Source of the DNA: an uncultured Clostridium sp.
GTDB taxonomy: Bacteria; Bacillota; Clostridia; Peptostreptococcales; Peptostreptococcaceae
Direction of reading: 5' to 3'
Length of the DNA stretch: 64,000 bases
Assembly: GCA_937944945.1 (NCBI GenBank)
Contig: CALEBD010000406.1
Coordinates: forward strand, 89,248 to 153,247
Under the pieces are notes generated by a model. The model saw nothing but the letters and a program-made list of their open reading frames with translations, searched no databases and had not been told where the DNA came from. Both the position numbers and the translations under genes were made by a program. Of the stretch, positions 14,401-25,242 are shown piece after piece; positions within the stretch are counted from its first letter, which is position 1; each line of letters starts with the position of its first letter.

Positions 14401-17400
14401 TGTATCTACTCACCAAATATGGTTATAGGGTTCTGACTACGATATTGATACGGTGTCTCTATTAACTTTTGAACTATTAAAAAATGGAAAATTTGCAGGA
14501 TGGTCACCTTACTTTGACCTTTCTTCTGAAGAGTCTTTAAGAATATCAACTGGGCTAAACTACCCAACTGGAGAAAAGATTAAGAGAATAAATATCAGAG
14601 AAGCAGTTGAACATGAGGAAGGAGTAGGAGACGGAGATAAATTTGCATCTTATATCGTTAACTTATTTTCTTCATATGATTTTAAGATGGTTAATAATAT
14701 GCCAACTCTATTTGAAAGAGATGATACCTTATAGAATAGGGTAGAATTAATTAATCGGCTATCTAAAGATGGGTTATTGAAGTTTTCGGACTTGTCCGAT
14801 TTAGGCAAATAGAAGGCTGCAGATATATTCAATAAGGAATTTAGTCAGAAGTTTACTCCAGAGCAGTTAGAGTTTTTATTTGAAGAGCTTGCTGTCATGG
14901 TTAATGACCATAATTTATATTCCGACAATTAGGAAGAGTATACTAAGAACTATGTAGTATAGCAAATGATTGATATTATTGCCAATCCAGTGAATTAGAT
15001 GTAGGCTACTATGTCTGTAGACTAGACTACCGATAGACCCAAAAAGATGGCAGAGAAATCGGAGGCTGGTAAAGCTTTGAAGTATGCGACTCCAGGAAAC
15101 GTTGCTAATATAATGTAGGCAATAGAAGATAACTATACTGGTAAAGAGGTTATTGGTATTTCTGCAGTTGGATTAAAATCCTTCTTTGCTATTACGTAGT
15201 ACGCCAACACTCTCTTAAAACAAGGGAATCTTAAACCTCTATTCAACAAATCTATTGTATTTAACGGAAAGGAGTATTACACTATAGCTAATGCTAATCC
15301 TGATTTAGCTCCGTAGACTTTAGAGAATTTAGAATTATTGTAGAGAATAGCAAATGCAGATGATGCAGCCCTTGAGATATCTGCATTGTTATCATTAGCT
15401 ACAGACAACGCTAAGGAACTATGCTTGGCCAAATTAAATGCTAACTCTAAGATGGCAGATATGTATATTTACGGTCTAGCTATGGGTATTCCCTACGAAG
15501 AATTAGGTAGAGTGCTTATGTCCCCGGTAGGAGATGCTGTAGCATCCATGTTGAAGGGAAGTATTATTAGTGATAAGCTTTAGCTAAACTCTATTGATGA
15601 TGTTATCAAATTTATGGGTAATCCTATTAGCTCAATACTTGGCTCTTTCAGTACCGAATATCTAGTAGATAACACCGGAAAAAAGACTGGAGTAAATATT
15701 TCTACAGCTATTAGAAAAAGTACCAAGGGAGTAGAAAAATGGTTGAACGACCTAATGAAGTCCTTGTATGGAGAATTAGACGATTTTGGCAACTATACTT
15801 AGAAGAAAACTATCAATGAAGTTATTAACGAATTAAACAGTTTTAGGAATAGAGTTATAACTAATTATAGTAATACTGTAAGGACAGACCTTGTCCAAAA
15901 CAAGTAGTTAGCAAATAAAGTTATAGACTAGATTATTGACGGTCTTATAGTTTATGACAAGGTATGGAAGAACGGACCTCAATTGTTTGAAAACCTTGTT
16001 ACCTTACATAAGGGAGCAGCGGAGTTTAACAAAATAGGTTAGTTACTAGGAGTTAATTAGGGAGTAAAAAATAAAGAAGAAGATTATCTAAATTATGTAA
16101 GGAATATAGAAAATATTGTTCCTAGCAAACTAGACTTCATTTAGTTTATGACTAACCAAGAATATAGGTAGGCTAAAATTGATGAGTATGAAAAGATTAA
16201 AGTTAGTTTCAATCCTTTAGCTATCATAAATACAGTTCCACACTATTGGGGATATTCTTTAGCAGCATTTGAGAAGCATGAAGCGTATATGAAAAGTTCT
16301 ATTAAATACAGGACTATTCATGATTATATAAACGTTGGATATTAGTATGGCACTGATACTAAGGGTACTATTCAAGGAATTTCCAATTTATGTAATGATA
16401 AATTAGTTAATAACTACTTAAGTTCTTTAGAGTTTGTATTGCCAGCTGGGTCTACTTTAATATACTTGCAGGATAAAGATACGCTAATAAAAACTTAGAC
16501 CTCTAAGGATTTGCCTATCAGATTAGGAACTATTGGAGGCAATGCTACCTTCAAAAATTGGGTAGAAAAGTAGGTAATACCAGACTTGAAAGCTGGATAT
16601 AATTCTAGTAGCAGAGATCGTATTAATATAGCCCTTAAAAATAATGAGTTCATAAACTCATTAAGACCAAATATATATTCTAAAAATGCTAGTAGAAATA
16701 ATTCAGTATCATATACTACTACTATTAATATGTCTCCAATTTCTGAAGAGGATAGGCTGACATTAGGAAGGCTTAGATAGAGCTTTGACTCTATCAATTC
16801 TAGTTACAATGGAATACCTATCAAAGATATTCTATACTGGTACAACCTTATTTCTTACGGAGGTAAGTCTGGATAGAGTACTCTAACTAGTATTTTTGAT
16901 AACTATGTAAATTCTGCTGAACCTTCTAAGTTTAGAGAAGAGACTTCTAAACTAGATACTAGTGGAGATAGTTTCTAGTTATCTAACGAAGAGTTAGCTA
17001 CCTGGCTAACTCCTATAACTAGTAGTAGAAGAGGAAGATTTAGAAGAAGAAGAAATAAGGAGGAGCTAAGAACTGACTTGATTTAGATTCTGAGAGACGA
17101 GGACGGGGTATTTACTGGAGAATAGATATATAATAATTAGGATAATATTGACTATAATGTTATATTAAGTATTCCGACTTAGGGAGACTTAATAGAATTA
17201 CCATTTAATGATGGATCTATAATAGTTAATACTGTTACTAGAACCATTATGGATATAAAAACAGATAAGTTATAGGGAGAATAGCTAACGAAAGTAAAAA
17301 AGTTTTTAGCATCTCACTCTAACTTGTATATAGACTACGATCCTAATATTAGAAACTATAAAATAAATATAGATATATTAAACAAATATATAGACAATCA

Positions 17401-17416
17401 AATAAACTGTAAATGA
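8423..17416 (+). CDS. Giant virion-type DNA-dependent RNA polymerase (TAG read as Gln)
   Basis: A 2,997-aa frame from ATG 8423 to TGA 17414-17416, broken only by TAG codons. At 14435-14449 it encodes DYDID (Asp 2005, 2007, 2009), the metal-binding Asp triad of the double-psi beta-barrel polymerases. The preceding segment (RIPAQS..S..P....G around 14325-14375) matches the layout of the RxP...S...P...G stretch before NADFDGD in the bacterial beta-prime subunit. crAss-like phages are known to package such a single-chain RNA polymerase, related to the RNAi polymerase fold, and eject it to transcribe early genes; this gene's position among giant late genes fits. It overlaps its upstream neighbour by ATGA and its downstream neighbour the same way, suggesting translational coupling. 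At nearly 3,000 aa it is larger than the phage phi14:2 enzyme (about 2,180 aa from memory), so extra domains are likely fused. Confidence 0.88.
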
Positions 17417-18348
17417 GTATATGTATAAACAAAAATTCTGTAGAGTTCAGGGCGCTAGAGTAGCGTTCTGGGCTTCCAGAATCCTATTTAGCGGCTATAT
17501 GTGCAGACTTCTAGGAAAGACTTGGCAGATTTCCCCACCTTGATGAAATTAAGGGAGTAGATTCTTCAAATTATTTGACAGAAGAGCTAAATATTAAACG
17601 TGGGATTACGAAGGAATAGTAGATTTATAGGCTTACTGGGAAAAATGATTTACAATCTTCATAGGTATGGATAAATGATAACTTTAGAGACCTAGAAGTG
17701 GAGTTTTCTCCATTCTTTGGCGATATTAAGGTATATATTACTCATAGACCTATTACTCAAGAAATCTCTACTCCTGTAAGTCATTCTAAAATAAGCGATA
17801 CGCTAGTTGTAGAGGAGATTGTAAGTAAATTGCGGGACGTATATGGACTACCAGTAGAATCTGTTATAACAGAGGATTTAAATGAATATAAAGAATCTCC
17901 AATTTTTTCGGAAGGTGGGATAACTTATGTAAATGCAGATGCTGTTACCCTAGATACCCCAGTAATAGAGCTAATTCCTCTGTTAATTACTTCACTCCAC
18001 GGTACAGAACTTTACGATAAGCTAATTAAAGATAACGAAAAAGAATTTTCTAAAGAATTAAGAAATAGAATAATAGATAAAAGCGAAAAATTATAGTTTC
18101 TTCCAACCAACGTATAGTATGAGTTAATGTATAATATGAAGCGTGTATTAGACTCTATTCTAATGGGGGAATCTAGTATTAGAGATATTAATGACGATAT
18201 ATTATTCAACAGTACTTTGAGGTCACTTGCTAGAATAGTTAACTCTAAAATCGATGTTTCTAATTCTAATATACTAAGTCTGGATTTGGAAGAAAAGCAC
18301 AAATAGTTAATGGAAGAAGGGAAGGTAACTGAATACTGTCATGTCTGA
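17413..18348 (+). CDS. Late protein of unknown function (TAG read as Gln)
   Basis: A 311-aa frame from ATG 17413 (overlapping the polymerase TGA) to TGA 18346-18348, with several in-frame TAG codons. I do not recognise the family with confidence. The segment around 17920-18010 (GGITYVNADAVTLDTPVIELIPLL) has the spacing of a zincin helix, but both His positions expected of an HExxH motif are Ile and Pro, so it would be an inactive relative at best. The C-terminal third is charged and helical. It sits between the RNA polymerase and the nuclease-containing giant protein and overlaps the next ATG by 8 nt, so it is presumably produced with them late in infection and may be a virion or cargo protein. 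Confidence 0.75.
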
Positions 18349-21300
18349 ATGTATATATAAATTTAAAGACCACGAATTTAGTAGTAAAAAGGAGTATGAA
18401 AACTTTCTACTACAAAAAGGAGACGAACTATACGAAATCTACGGGGATTTGGTATTTAATGCTTTAGATAACGTAATAACTTAGGAAGCTTTAAAGAAAG
18501 TTAAAGCAGAGGCTCAAAAGCATGTTAAAGCTTATGCTGAGGCTAAGAAATTATACTAGGATGGAGAAGATAATCTAGAATTTAAACGCCCTTATATTGG
18601 TGTAACGGAATTTCTCGCGGATCTTACTAATTCTAAAGACTAGCTTTTAATGCCTTCTTTTAGAGAATTTGAATATTGGAGAAGACGTATTAAGGACTGG
18701 AAAGATCCCACTAAAGGATTTAATAATGACGAAATAGAACTATTCGGGAAGAATGTAACCGTTACCGATAATGTTAGCGAAGACTAGCTGAAGGAGTATT
18801 TAGATAACTTTGATAATAATTCAGAAACTACCAGTTAGACTTTAGGATTAATCAAACAAATGAAGGATAAGTGGAAAGCACAGGGCGAATTAGGTACAGA
18901 GATCCATAGTATCTTAGAAATGCTTTTCAGAACTACAAAGGCTGGATTACTTATCACCCAGAGTGACAAAGCCATTAAGAGCTATATAAATTTACAGTAT
19001 AAAGACAAAAAATTAAAGCAGGATACTATAAATAGTATAATTAAGTATGGAAAAAAGTTACACGAAGATTTAATTAATACATATGGACAGAATCTAACTT
19101 TCTTTCCTGAGTTTAAAGTAGTTACCAAGTTGGGATATGAGATCGAAGGGAAAGGAGATACCATCTTAGGAAAGATAGACCTATTGGTAGTTGATGGGGA
19201 TGGGTATGCTCATGTTATTGACTATAAGACTTCCCCTAAAGATTCTTTTGATTCTGCGAAACAGAGAGCTTTTTGGTATCAGATGGGATTATATCATAGA
19301 ATGATTGAGAATGCCGGAATTAGAGTTAACAGTCCATCACCTAAAGTTATTGTTGCTCCTATAAAAATGCATAATTTCAGGTAGGAGGGAGACACTTGGG
19401 TATTTGATACTATTTCAGCTAGGTTAGGAGAGTCTACTTTGGAAGATATAACTACTAGAGCAACATTAAATGAGGTTGCTGCTAATATTGATGAGTTTAT
19501 TCCTCCTACCCCAGTTATTGATTTAACTCCCAAGGAAATTGTAACTAATGTTTCGTAGGTAATGGAGTATTCGTTTCCTAGTATAAATATGAGTAAGACT
19601 TGGGGAGACGAAGAAATAAAATCTATGATGGAAGGAAATATTGAGTAGGACCCAGAGTCTAAGAAATGGGTATTTAAAACTGAAAACTCTAAGATTCCAT
19701 ATACTGCTAACACTTAGGAAGAACTTTTTGAAAAAGTTAAAAAGTTCTATTAGGAAACTCTCCCAAAAAAACGCAGAGATATGGTAGCCTCTGTGGAAAT
19801 GGCCTTGAAGAAAGGCATAAAAGAAAATACTAGTCTAGTTCCTTTACCAAAATAGGGAAGTATTAATGTTAAACAAGGAGCTTCCGCAGAATGGTTCTAG
19901 AATCTAATGGGTAAGTACTGTAGGAACTATTATGAAATTATCGAAAATGAAGCAATAAAGGCTTATGGGGTTATTCTACTAAGAAACAAGCTCAACGGGT
20001 AGATTGATATATTGAAAATTACTACTGACAATCTAGATTATTCTCATAAGTTTAATAAATCTAGTAGAAGATAGTTATTAACTGGGGCATTTGAAGTAGA
20101 TAGTGTATAGGCTAGGAAACCTGGTTCATTGGCTATGAAAGCTACCAATGGAAACATACACTTGATGGAGACAATGGCAATCCTAAACTGTTTGCCTGAA
20201 ATAACCTCTAAAGAAGGAATTATTGGAAATATACTTGTAGCTAATCCCCATTCTCTACAGGGTACAGCGGCATCAAACGAGGAATTAGTCTACAATTTCG
20301 GAGAGTTAGTATCCCACATTGATGGATTCTAGAATAATATTAAGAACATTAAATTTGCGAATAAAGTAGAATTGGCTAAAAATAAGCTTAGAGAAGTATT
20401 AGAACTTGGTGCTAGCACACACTGGGAAGAGGATAAGTATAAGTTTGTAGGAAAGTATAAGGATTTATATACATAGTTGGATGAAGCAGTCTCTACTAAT
20501 GACAGAAGAGATATTCTTAGAAAATTGGAGGCAATTAGGAAAAAATTAGAAGAGCCTAATGGAGGTTTAAGAACTGAGTAGATAACATCGTTAGACACTT
20601 ATAGTGAGGAGGGAAATGAGTAGAGAACTTTATATAATCATATAATGTTAGCTATTGCTGAAATATAGGGAGTGCAGTTTAGACAGCAGACTAAAGACAA
20701 CGAGAAGTATCTTGAGAGCATGAATATATTTAATAACGGGGTTAAATCTCTGATGTTAGATAATCCAGGAAATCTAGATAATGCTACTCTAAATAAATTA
20801 ACCTCTCTTATTACTGAAGCTTATTAGAACACTCGTGAGGATATGATGAGGGAGACTCCAATTATTAGAGAGCTAGTAGAGGAACTAAAGAAAAGCAAAG
20901 GGTTTGGAAAGCTATCAGAAATGACTGTTGGCAATTAGGCAAGCTTGTATAGAAATATGATAGAGTATAAAGATGGCGATATTCTATTTAAGAATCCCTG
21001 GAGCAACAAATTCTCTGGTACTGAACAGGAAAAGAAATTTCTTAAATATGCTCTTACTAAGATAAATTAGGATAGGTTTGGAACTGATGAATTGGATGAA
21101 ATGATAACTACAGAAGATGTTAGATTCTTTAGAGTTCCATTGGCTGTAGGAAGTTTATCCTCACAAGCTTCTTAGTTAGGAAGTATTGCTGAAGCATTCA
21201 AGAAGAGATTAGTTAGTAGATTGAGTCCAAAAAGATGGTGGGAAGAAACACAGAAATAGTTTCTAGGAGTATTCTCAGATGTCTAGAATCCCTCTTCTGA

Positions 21301-23050
21301 AGGAGAATTATTTCAGATGAATAATATGTTTGATGCTGGAAAGAATACAGAGTAGAGACTAGAGAAGATTGCAGAGAAGGGATATGATTATTTTGAGAAT
21401 AATCTAGAAACTTTGTTATTAAAGCATATATTTGCTTACTCTACTAAGAAAAACGTTGATTTAATTATGCCAATGGCTAAAGCATCAATGATCCATGTAA
21501 TCACTTAGGGATAGTTAACTAATAAAAAGTTTACTAATACTGCCAATTATATCACAGATTATATAAAATCTCATATTAAAAACGAATCTTTAATTCCTGA
21601 AAATTAGTAGAATTTTAATGCTATTGTTAGCAGAATTAAAAATGCGGCATCATTCTTGGTGCTGGGATTTTCTCCTATTTAGTATGGCTACTAGATGATA
21701 TAGGCTCTTTGGACCGATATAAGGCTAATGTATTAGGGAAGAGGAGATGAAAACACTCCTTTCACCTTTGAGAATTTTGCATTTGCTTTTAAAGAAGTTT
21801 ATAGAGAACTATTTACTCTTGGAGGAAAGCCTACTAAATGTAGCCTATTAAATGATATGTTTGCTATTAACGATAGAGATATGAATACTTATGCAGAACA
21901 GACTAAATCAGATAGGTATGGAATATTCAATATGTCTAATATTGCTTTTCACTGCACCAGCAGACCAGATTATTACAGTAGAATGTCTATATTTGTCACT
22001 TAGTTAAAATAGGATGGCAGTTATGATGCCTATGAAAAAGTTGGAAACAAACTAGTATATGATTGGAAAAAGGATAAACGCTTTGAAGCATATGCTAATG
22101 GAAGGACTGATGACCCCAAATATAACGAACAAAAAGGGTTATATTACGCTATAGCTGAGTAGTTAGAAATAGAACATGCTAAAAATGCTGATGGTAGTTT
22201 ATTCTAGATCGGACAACCTTTACCTAAATCTCATACAAGCCAGCAGATTGAGAGTTTCAAATCGTTAGCTGATGATATTTATGGTTACTATGCCCACGAA
22301 AAAAAGGCAATGGTTCATTCCTATACTCTCGGAGCCTTGTGGATGCAAATGAGAACTTTCTGGTCTGGTAAGAAAAACCAGTATTTGGGAGGATAGGGTA
22401 TCAAATTAAAAGGACACTATGCTCAGTAGAAGGATGCTAATGGTAATTTGTTATACCTCACCGAAGAAAATGGCAGAATGATACCAACTACAGAAAATAC
22501 TGGAGTTCCAGTAGTAAAGTGGGAGGGAGAATGGTAGGAAGGAATTATGCTAACCTTATCATAGTTAATATCTGGAACCTTTCAAGGAGATGGATTAAAG
22601 CATACTTTCGAAGATATGTGGTATAATGAGGATGAGAAGCTTAGAAATCTCTATAGAGCCAATTTACGACAAATCTAGTATGATTTACTAATGTTCTTTA
22701 TTGTTGGTTCTCTTGTCACTGGAACATTAGCCGATTGGGATGATGAAAACATGAAGAAAGCTAAGGATTCTAGAGATATAGACGATGCAGCTATAGCAGC
22801 TGCTGCTCATATGGCATGCAAGATGGTAAGTTCGTCTTTTTTAGACCTTAACTTTATTGAATCTATTGGAGGACCACTAGTTTCTTGGCAACCAATGTCA
22901 TTTAGTTATTTTTCTAGAAGAGCCGAAGATATATATAATACAGCATTTGGGGATACTTCTTTTACTGATGCTCTTATTAGAATGTCTTCATTAACAAATA
23001 ATACTAAGATATTTTGGAATACTTTACTTCCTGAAAGGGAGTAGGAATAA
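18341..23050 (+). CDS. Large late protein with Cas4/RecB-like PD-(D/E)XK nuclease domain (TAG read as Gln)
   Basis: A 1,569-aa frame from ATG 18341 to TAA 23048-23050; a TAG two codons before the TAA is read through. Residues about 175-350 have the layout of a PD-(D/E)XK exonuclease of the Cas4/RecB group: His 189 in GTEIHSILE, Asp 280 in GKIDLLVVD, and Asp 294-Tyr-Lys 296 in VIDYKTS. No Cys cluster for an iron-sulfur centre is evident. The C-terminal half is unlike anything I recognise and has hydrophobic patches (around 21650-21720 and 22685-22730). It is last in the late operon and is followed directly by a terminator. By position it is a likely virion-packaged protein; a nuclease ejected with the genome could act on host DNA or at genome entry, which is inference. 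Confidence 0.82.
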
Positions 23051-23056
23051 AAAAAT

Positions 23057-23097
23057 AGGGAGAAACATAGACTTTATTGTCTACGCTTCTCCCTTTA
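23057..23097. terminator. Bidirectional intrinsic terminator between convergent late and early blocks
   Basis: The two arms (23058-23072 and 23079-23093) pair as a 7-bp GGGAGAA/TTCTCCC stem, a 3x3 internal loop and a 5-bp TAGAC/GTCTA stem around a TTTATT loop. A-rich sequence on the left gives a U-tract for minus-strand transcripts and T-rich sequence on the right one for plus-strand transcripts. It lies 6 nt after the last plus-strand stop and 4 nt after the last minus-strand stop. Confidence 0.85.
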
Positions 23098-23101
23098 TTA
23101 T

Positions 23102-23620
23102 TTACCAAGTATTGTAATCAGTTATGTTCTTACTCTCCTTACATACATTACATTTAACAGATTTACCTATACCTATTCCACTATGTGTAAATGTTACTGA
23201 ACATCCACACGCCTTTATTCCCTTATGTAGTTCATAATGTTGTTTTTGAAATTCGGCATATGCATTTGCCTCCTTCTCATTCAAACTATAAGAGATAGCA
23301 CTAGGTTTAAATATATTAGATATACAAGCAGTACCATCAGTACTAATAACAAATCCAGAGGAAGTTCCTTCTTCCTTTTTGTCCTCGTTAATCTGCCGAA
23401 TCCTTTCTTTGCAAATATGGATAATCTTCTCGTAATCCATTATTCTAGCATCCTCTTTAGACTTACCAGGTTCTTCCTTAGTTCTCAGTATCCTCTTTAC
23501 AATATCCGCATCCCATGGATTCAAATTATATTCTCTCCAAATATCCCAAGGTTGTATTTTATGCTCGCTGTAATTAGAATTTCCTACATTATAGCTTCTA
23601 ATGTCTTCATTCGTCTCCAT
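23102..23620 (-). CDS. Hypothetical protein, last gene of the early block
   Basis: 172 aa from ATG 23620 (an upstream TTG is less likely). No family recognised. The N-terminal half is charged, with a WDIWREYNLNPWDADIV segment. The C-terminal part holds His and Cys pairs (H..LHKGIKACGC and KCNVC) that could bind a metal. It overlaps the upstream small gene by 14 nt and ends at the convergent terminator. Confidence 0.7.
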   Translation of the reverse strand: METNEDIRSYNVGNSNYSEHKIQPWDIWREYNLNPWDADIVKRILRTKEEPGKSKEDARIMDYEKIIHICKERIRQINEDKKEEGTSSGFVISTDGTACISNIFKPSAISYSLNEKEANAYAEFQKQHYELHKGIKACGCSVTFTHSGIGIGKSVKCNVCKESKNITDYNTW

Positions 23621-23807
23621 CAACTATTTCGATTTTATATTCAAGTTCCATAGAATCTCTTAAAGTGTCTAAATCATCTACGAACATAATTACGTCTCCA
23701 GAATCCACAAAGTCTCTTAAGACCTCTATAAAATCAAACTCATCGAGTTCGTCATCACATTCCTTAGCATAGGCTACTCCTGTTCTGCTCAATAATACTC
23801 TATACAT
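23607..23807 (-). CDS. Small acidic hypothetical protein
   Basis: 66 aa from ATG 23807 to TGA, very rich in Asp and Glu (DDELDEFDFIEV). No recognisable family. It starts 1 nt after the thioredoxin-like gene and overlaps the next gene, so it is part of the same early operon. Confidence 0.65.
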   Translation of the reverse strand: MYRVLLSRTGVAYAKECDDELDEFDFIEVLRDFVDSGDVIMFVDDLDTLRDSMELEYKIEIVDGDE

Positions 23808-23808
23808 A

Positions 23809-24060
23809 TTAATTACCGTTTATAATTGATATAATAGTGCCCAAAGAAACAGCACCTACTGTTCTCTTAACTTCTTCATCTTGCTCGTTATAATATATCA
23901 AAACTGGAACATTTCGTATACCTCTTGCATTCGCAAGTTCTTCCTCTTCGTCTACATCATGCTTGACAATTTCTATTCCAGTAAGCTGTTCTAACGTCCT
24001 GTCTAGTACTTTGCATGGTCCACACCATGATGCTCCAAACTTTTCAATTCTTGTAATCAT
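23809..24060 (-). CDS. Thioredoxin-like protein
   Basis: 83 aa from ATG 24060. The active-site motif WCGPC appears near residue 12 (GASWCGPCKVLD), and RNVPVLIYY matches the cis-proline strand of thioredoxins. It is shorter than a classical thioredoxin (about 105 aa), like the mini-thioredoxin/glutaredoxin proteins of many phages. Such proteins usually reduce ribonucleotide reductase or other thiol enzymes. The partner here is unknown; NrdD at 56402-58570 and the Cys-rich DUF1848 protein just upstream are candidates. Confidence 0.85.
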   Translation of the reverse strand: MITRIEKFGASWCGPCKVLDRTLEQLTGIEIVKHDVDEEEELANARGIRNVPVLIYYNEQDEEVKRTVGAVSLGTIISIINGN

Positions 24061-24061
24061 T

Positions 24062-24961
24062 TTAATCAAATAGGCTTAGTTCTTGACTTATCTGTACTCT
24101 GTTATTTACGTACTTAATTGGTTCCGTTATTTCTCCAGAAATAAGTTCAGAGTTAGGATTTTCTGGTATTCTTTTAGCCAGATTATGATCTATAGTAGCA
24201 TAACAATATTTACATCCCATCTTACAAGTATCGTATTCTCCTATTCCGTAGGTCTGAACGCTACAAGTACATCCACTAGTAATAGAAGCTTTAGTCGGCT
24301 TTATGTTAAGCCCAAATATCTTAGGACTCATACATCCTTCAACATATACCCCAGGATATTCCTTTCCTAATCTACATATCTGTAAATGTAGATTATTCTC
24401 GGATATAGCAATAACTCCCATTCTCATAGTAATCCAGTCCTTTTCCTCTTCAGTGAAAGGAATTATTTCTGGCATATTAGCTAATGTGTGGGAATATGGA
24501 GTAATAAAACTAAATATACATCTACTTACATACTTGGACAATTCTTTAGCCATTTTCTTGAAAGAATCTACTAACCATTCGCAAGATATTTTGTTAGTCT
24601 TAAGTAAAGGGTCAAACCTCCACAAAACATTTTCTTTGCCTACTATCTTACTCAACTCTTTTAAAGTCTTTATACTTTCATCTACCGATGGAACATTTGG
24701 CTCTATGTCAGTTCCATATGGAGTAATAGTATAATAGTATATACACTTATACTTGGAATTGATTTCTTGAATATATGGTAATATTTTAGAATAGTCCTTA
24801 GAACAGAAGGCTATACAGTCTACATCCTTTAAGGAGTATGCTGTAGTAACCTTAGTTCTAGGATTCTGGGAATAAATAAAGTCCTTATGTAACAATTTAT
24901 CTACCAGCCAATCAGTATAACAAGCTACTATGTCAGTTCTTAAGCTGATGTTTAGAATCAT
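24062..24961 (-). CDS. DUF1848-like Cys-cluster protein, radical-SAM-related
   Basis: 299 aa. The C-terminal cluster (GCTCSVQTYGIGEYDTC and GCKYCYA, about residues 230-256) and internal blocks such as TPYGTDIEP and VLWRFDPLL match the layout I recall for DUF1848, proteins thought to bind iron-sulfur clusters and related to radical SAM enzymes such as spore photoproduct lyase. The substrate is unknown. It overlaps its upstream neighbour by 29 nt and is followed after 1 nt by the thioredoxin-like gene, which could keep its thiols reduced (inference). Confidence 0.72.
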   Translation of the reverse strand: MILNISLRTDIVACYTDWLVDKLLHKDFIYSQNPRTKVTTAYSLKDVDCIAFCSKDYSKILPYIQEINSKYKCIYYYTITPYGTDIEPNVPSVDESIKTLKELSKIVGKENVLWRFDPLLKTNKISCEWLVDSFKKMAKELSKYVSRCIFSFITPYSHTLANMPEIIPFTEEEKDWITMRMGVIAISENNLHLQICRLGKEYPGVYVEGCMSPKIFGLNIKPTKASITSGCTCSVQTYGIGEYDTCKMGCKYCYATIDHNLAKRIPENPNSELISGEITEPIKYVNNRVQISQELSLFD

Positions 24962-25242
24962 TTATTTTTTCATTATCCTCGCTTAAAATAACTAATCTGT
25001 CTGCTAGTAAATTAGCTACCTGATGGCGTACAGAGTCTGTAGTCCAATATCTCATTTGCGTTTCGATATGTCTACGTACAAAAGTATCCATATCGAAGTC
25101 GTCAAAAGTTTTCTTTAACATAAGCTCGGCTTGAGACTGTACTGCCTCTTTAAGCCAAGCTCTTATATCATCCTTGGTGATGCCCCAATTCATTATGAAT
25201 GTAATTCTTGAACATCGTCCATTTATCATTCTTTTCTGACAT
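24933..25242 (-). CDS. Small helical phage protein split by a one-base frameshift
   Basis: Two overlapping frames join into one plausible 102-aa protein. The first (ATG 25242, overlapping the upstream TAA by 1 nt, to TGA 25168) reads MSEKNDKWTMFKNYIHNELG and then leaves frame at a run of four C on the plus strand (25183-25186). The second continues in the +1 frame as ITKDDIRAWLKEAV to TGA 24933. With three instead of four G in the coding strand the sequence HNELGITKDDIR is seamless. The remainder is helical with a DTFVRRHIETQ segment. If no shift occurs, the downstream part could start at ATG 25193 (86 aa). Whether this is an assembly error, a mutation or a programmed shift cannot be told from sequence alone. 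Confidence 0.6.

Noticed and set aside
1..23050. The late block as a pseudogene graveyard of short ORFs
   Set aside because: Only TAG interrupts the frames, conserved motifs continue across TAGs, and the genes end and start in tightly coupled fashion; decay would bring TAA, TGA and indels too.
23237..23653. Plus-strand 138-aa ORF opposite the 23102-23620 gene
   Set aside because: Hydrophobic, Ile/Arg/Phe-rich translation typical of an antisense shadow; its span crosses two well-packed minus-strand genes.
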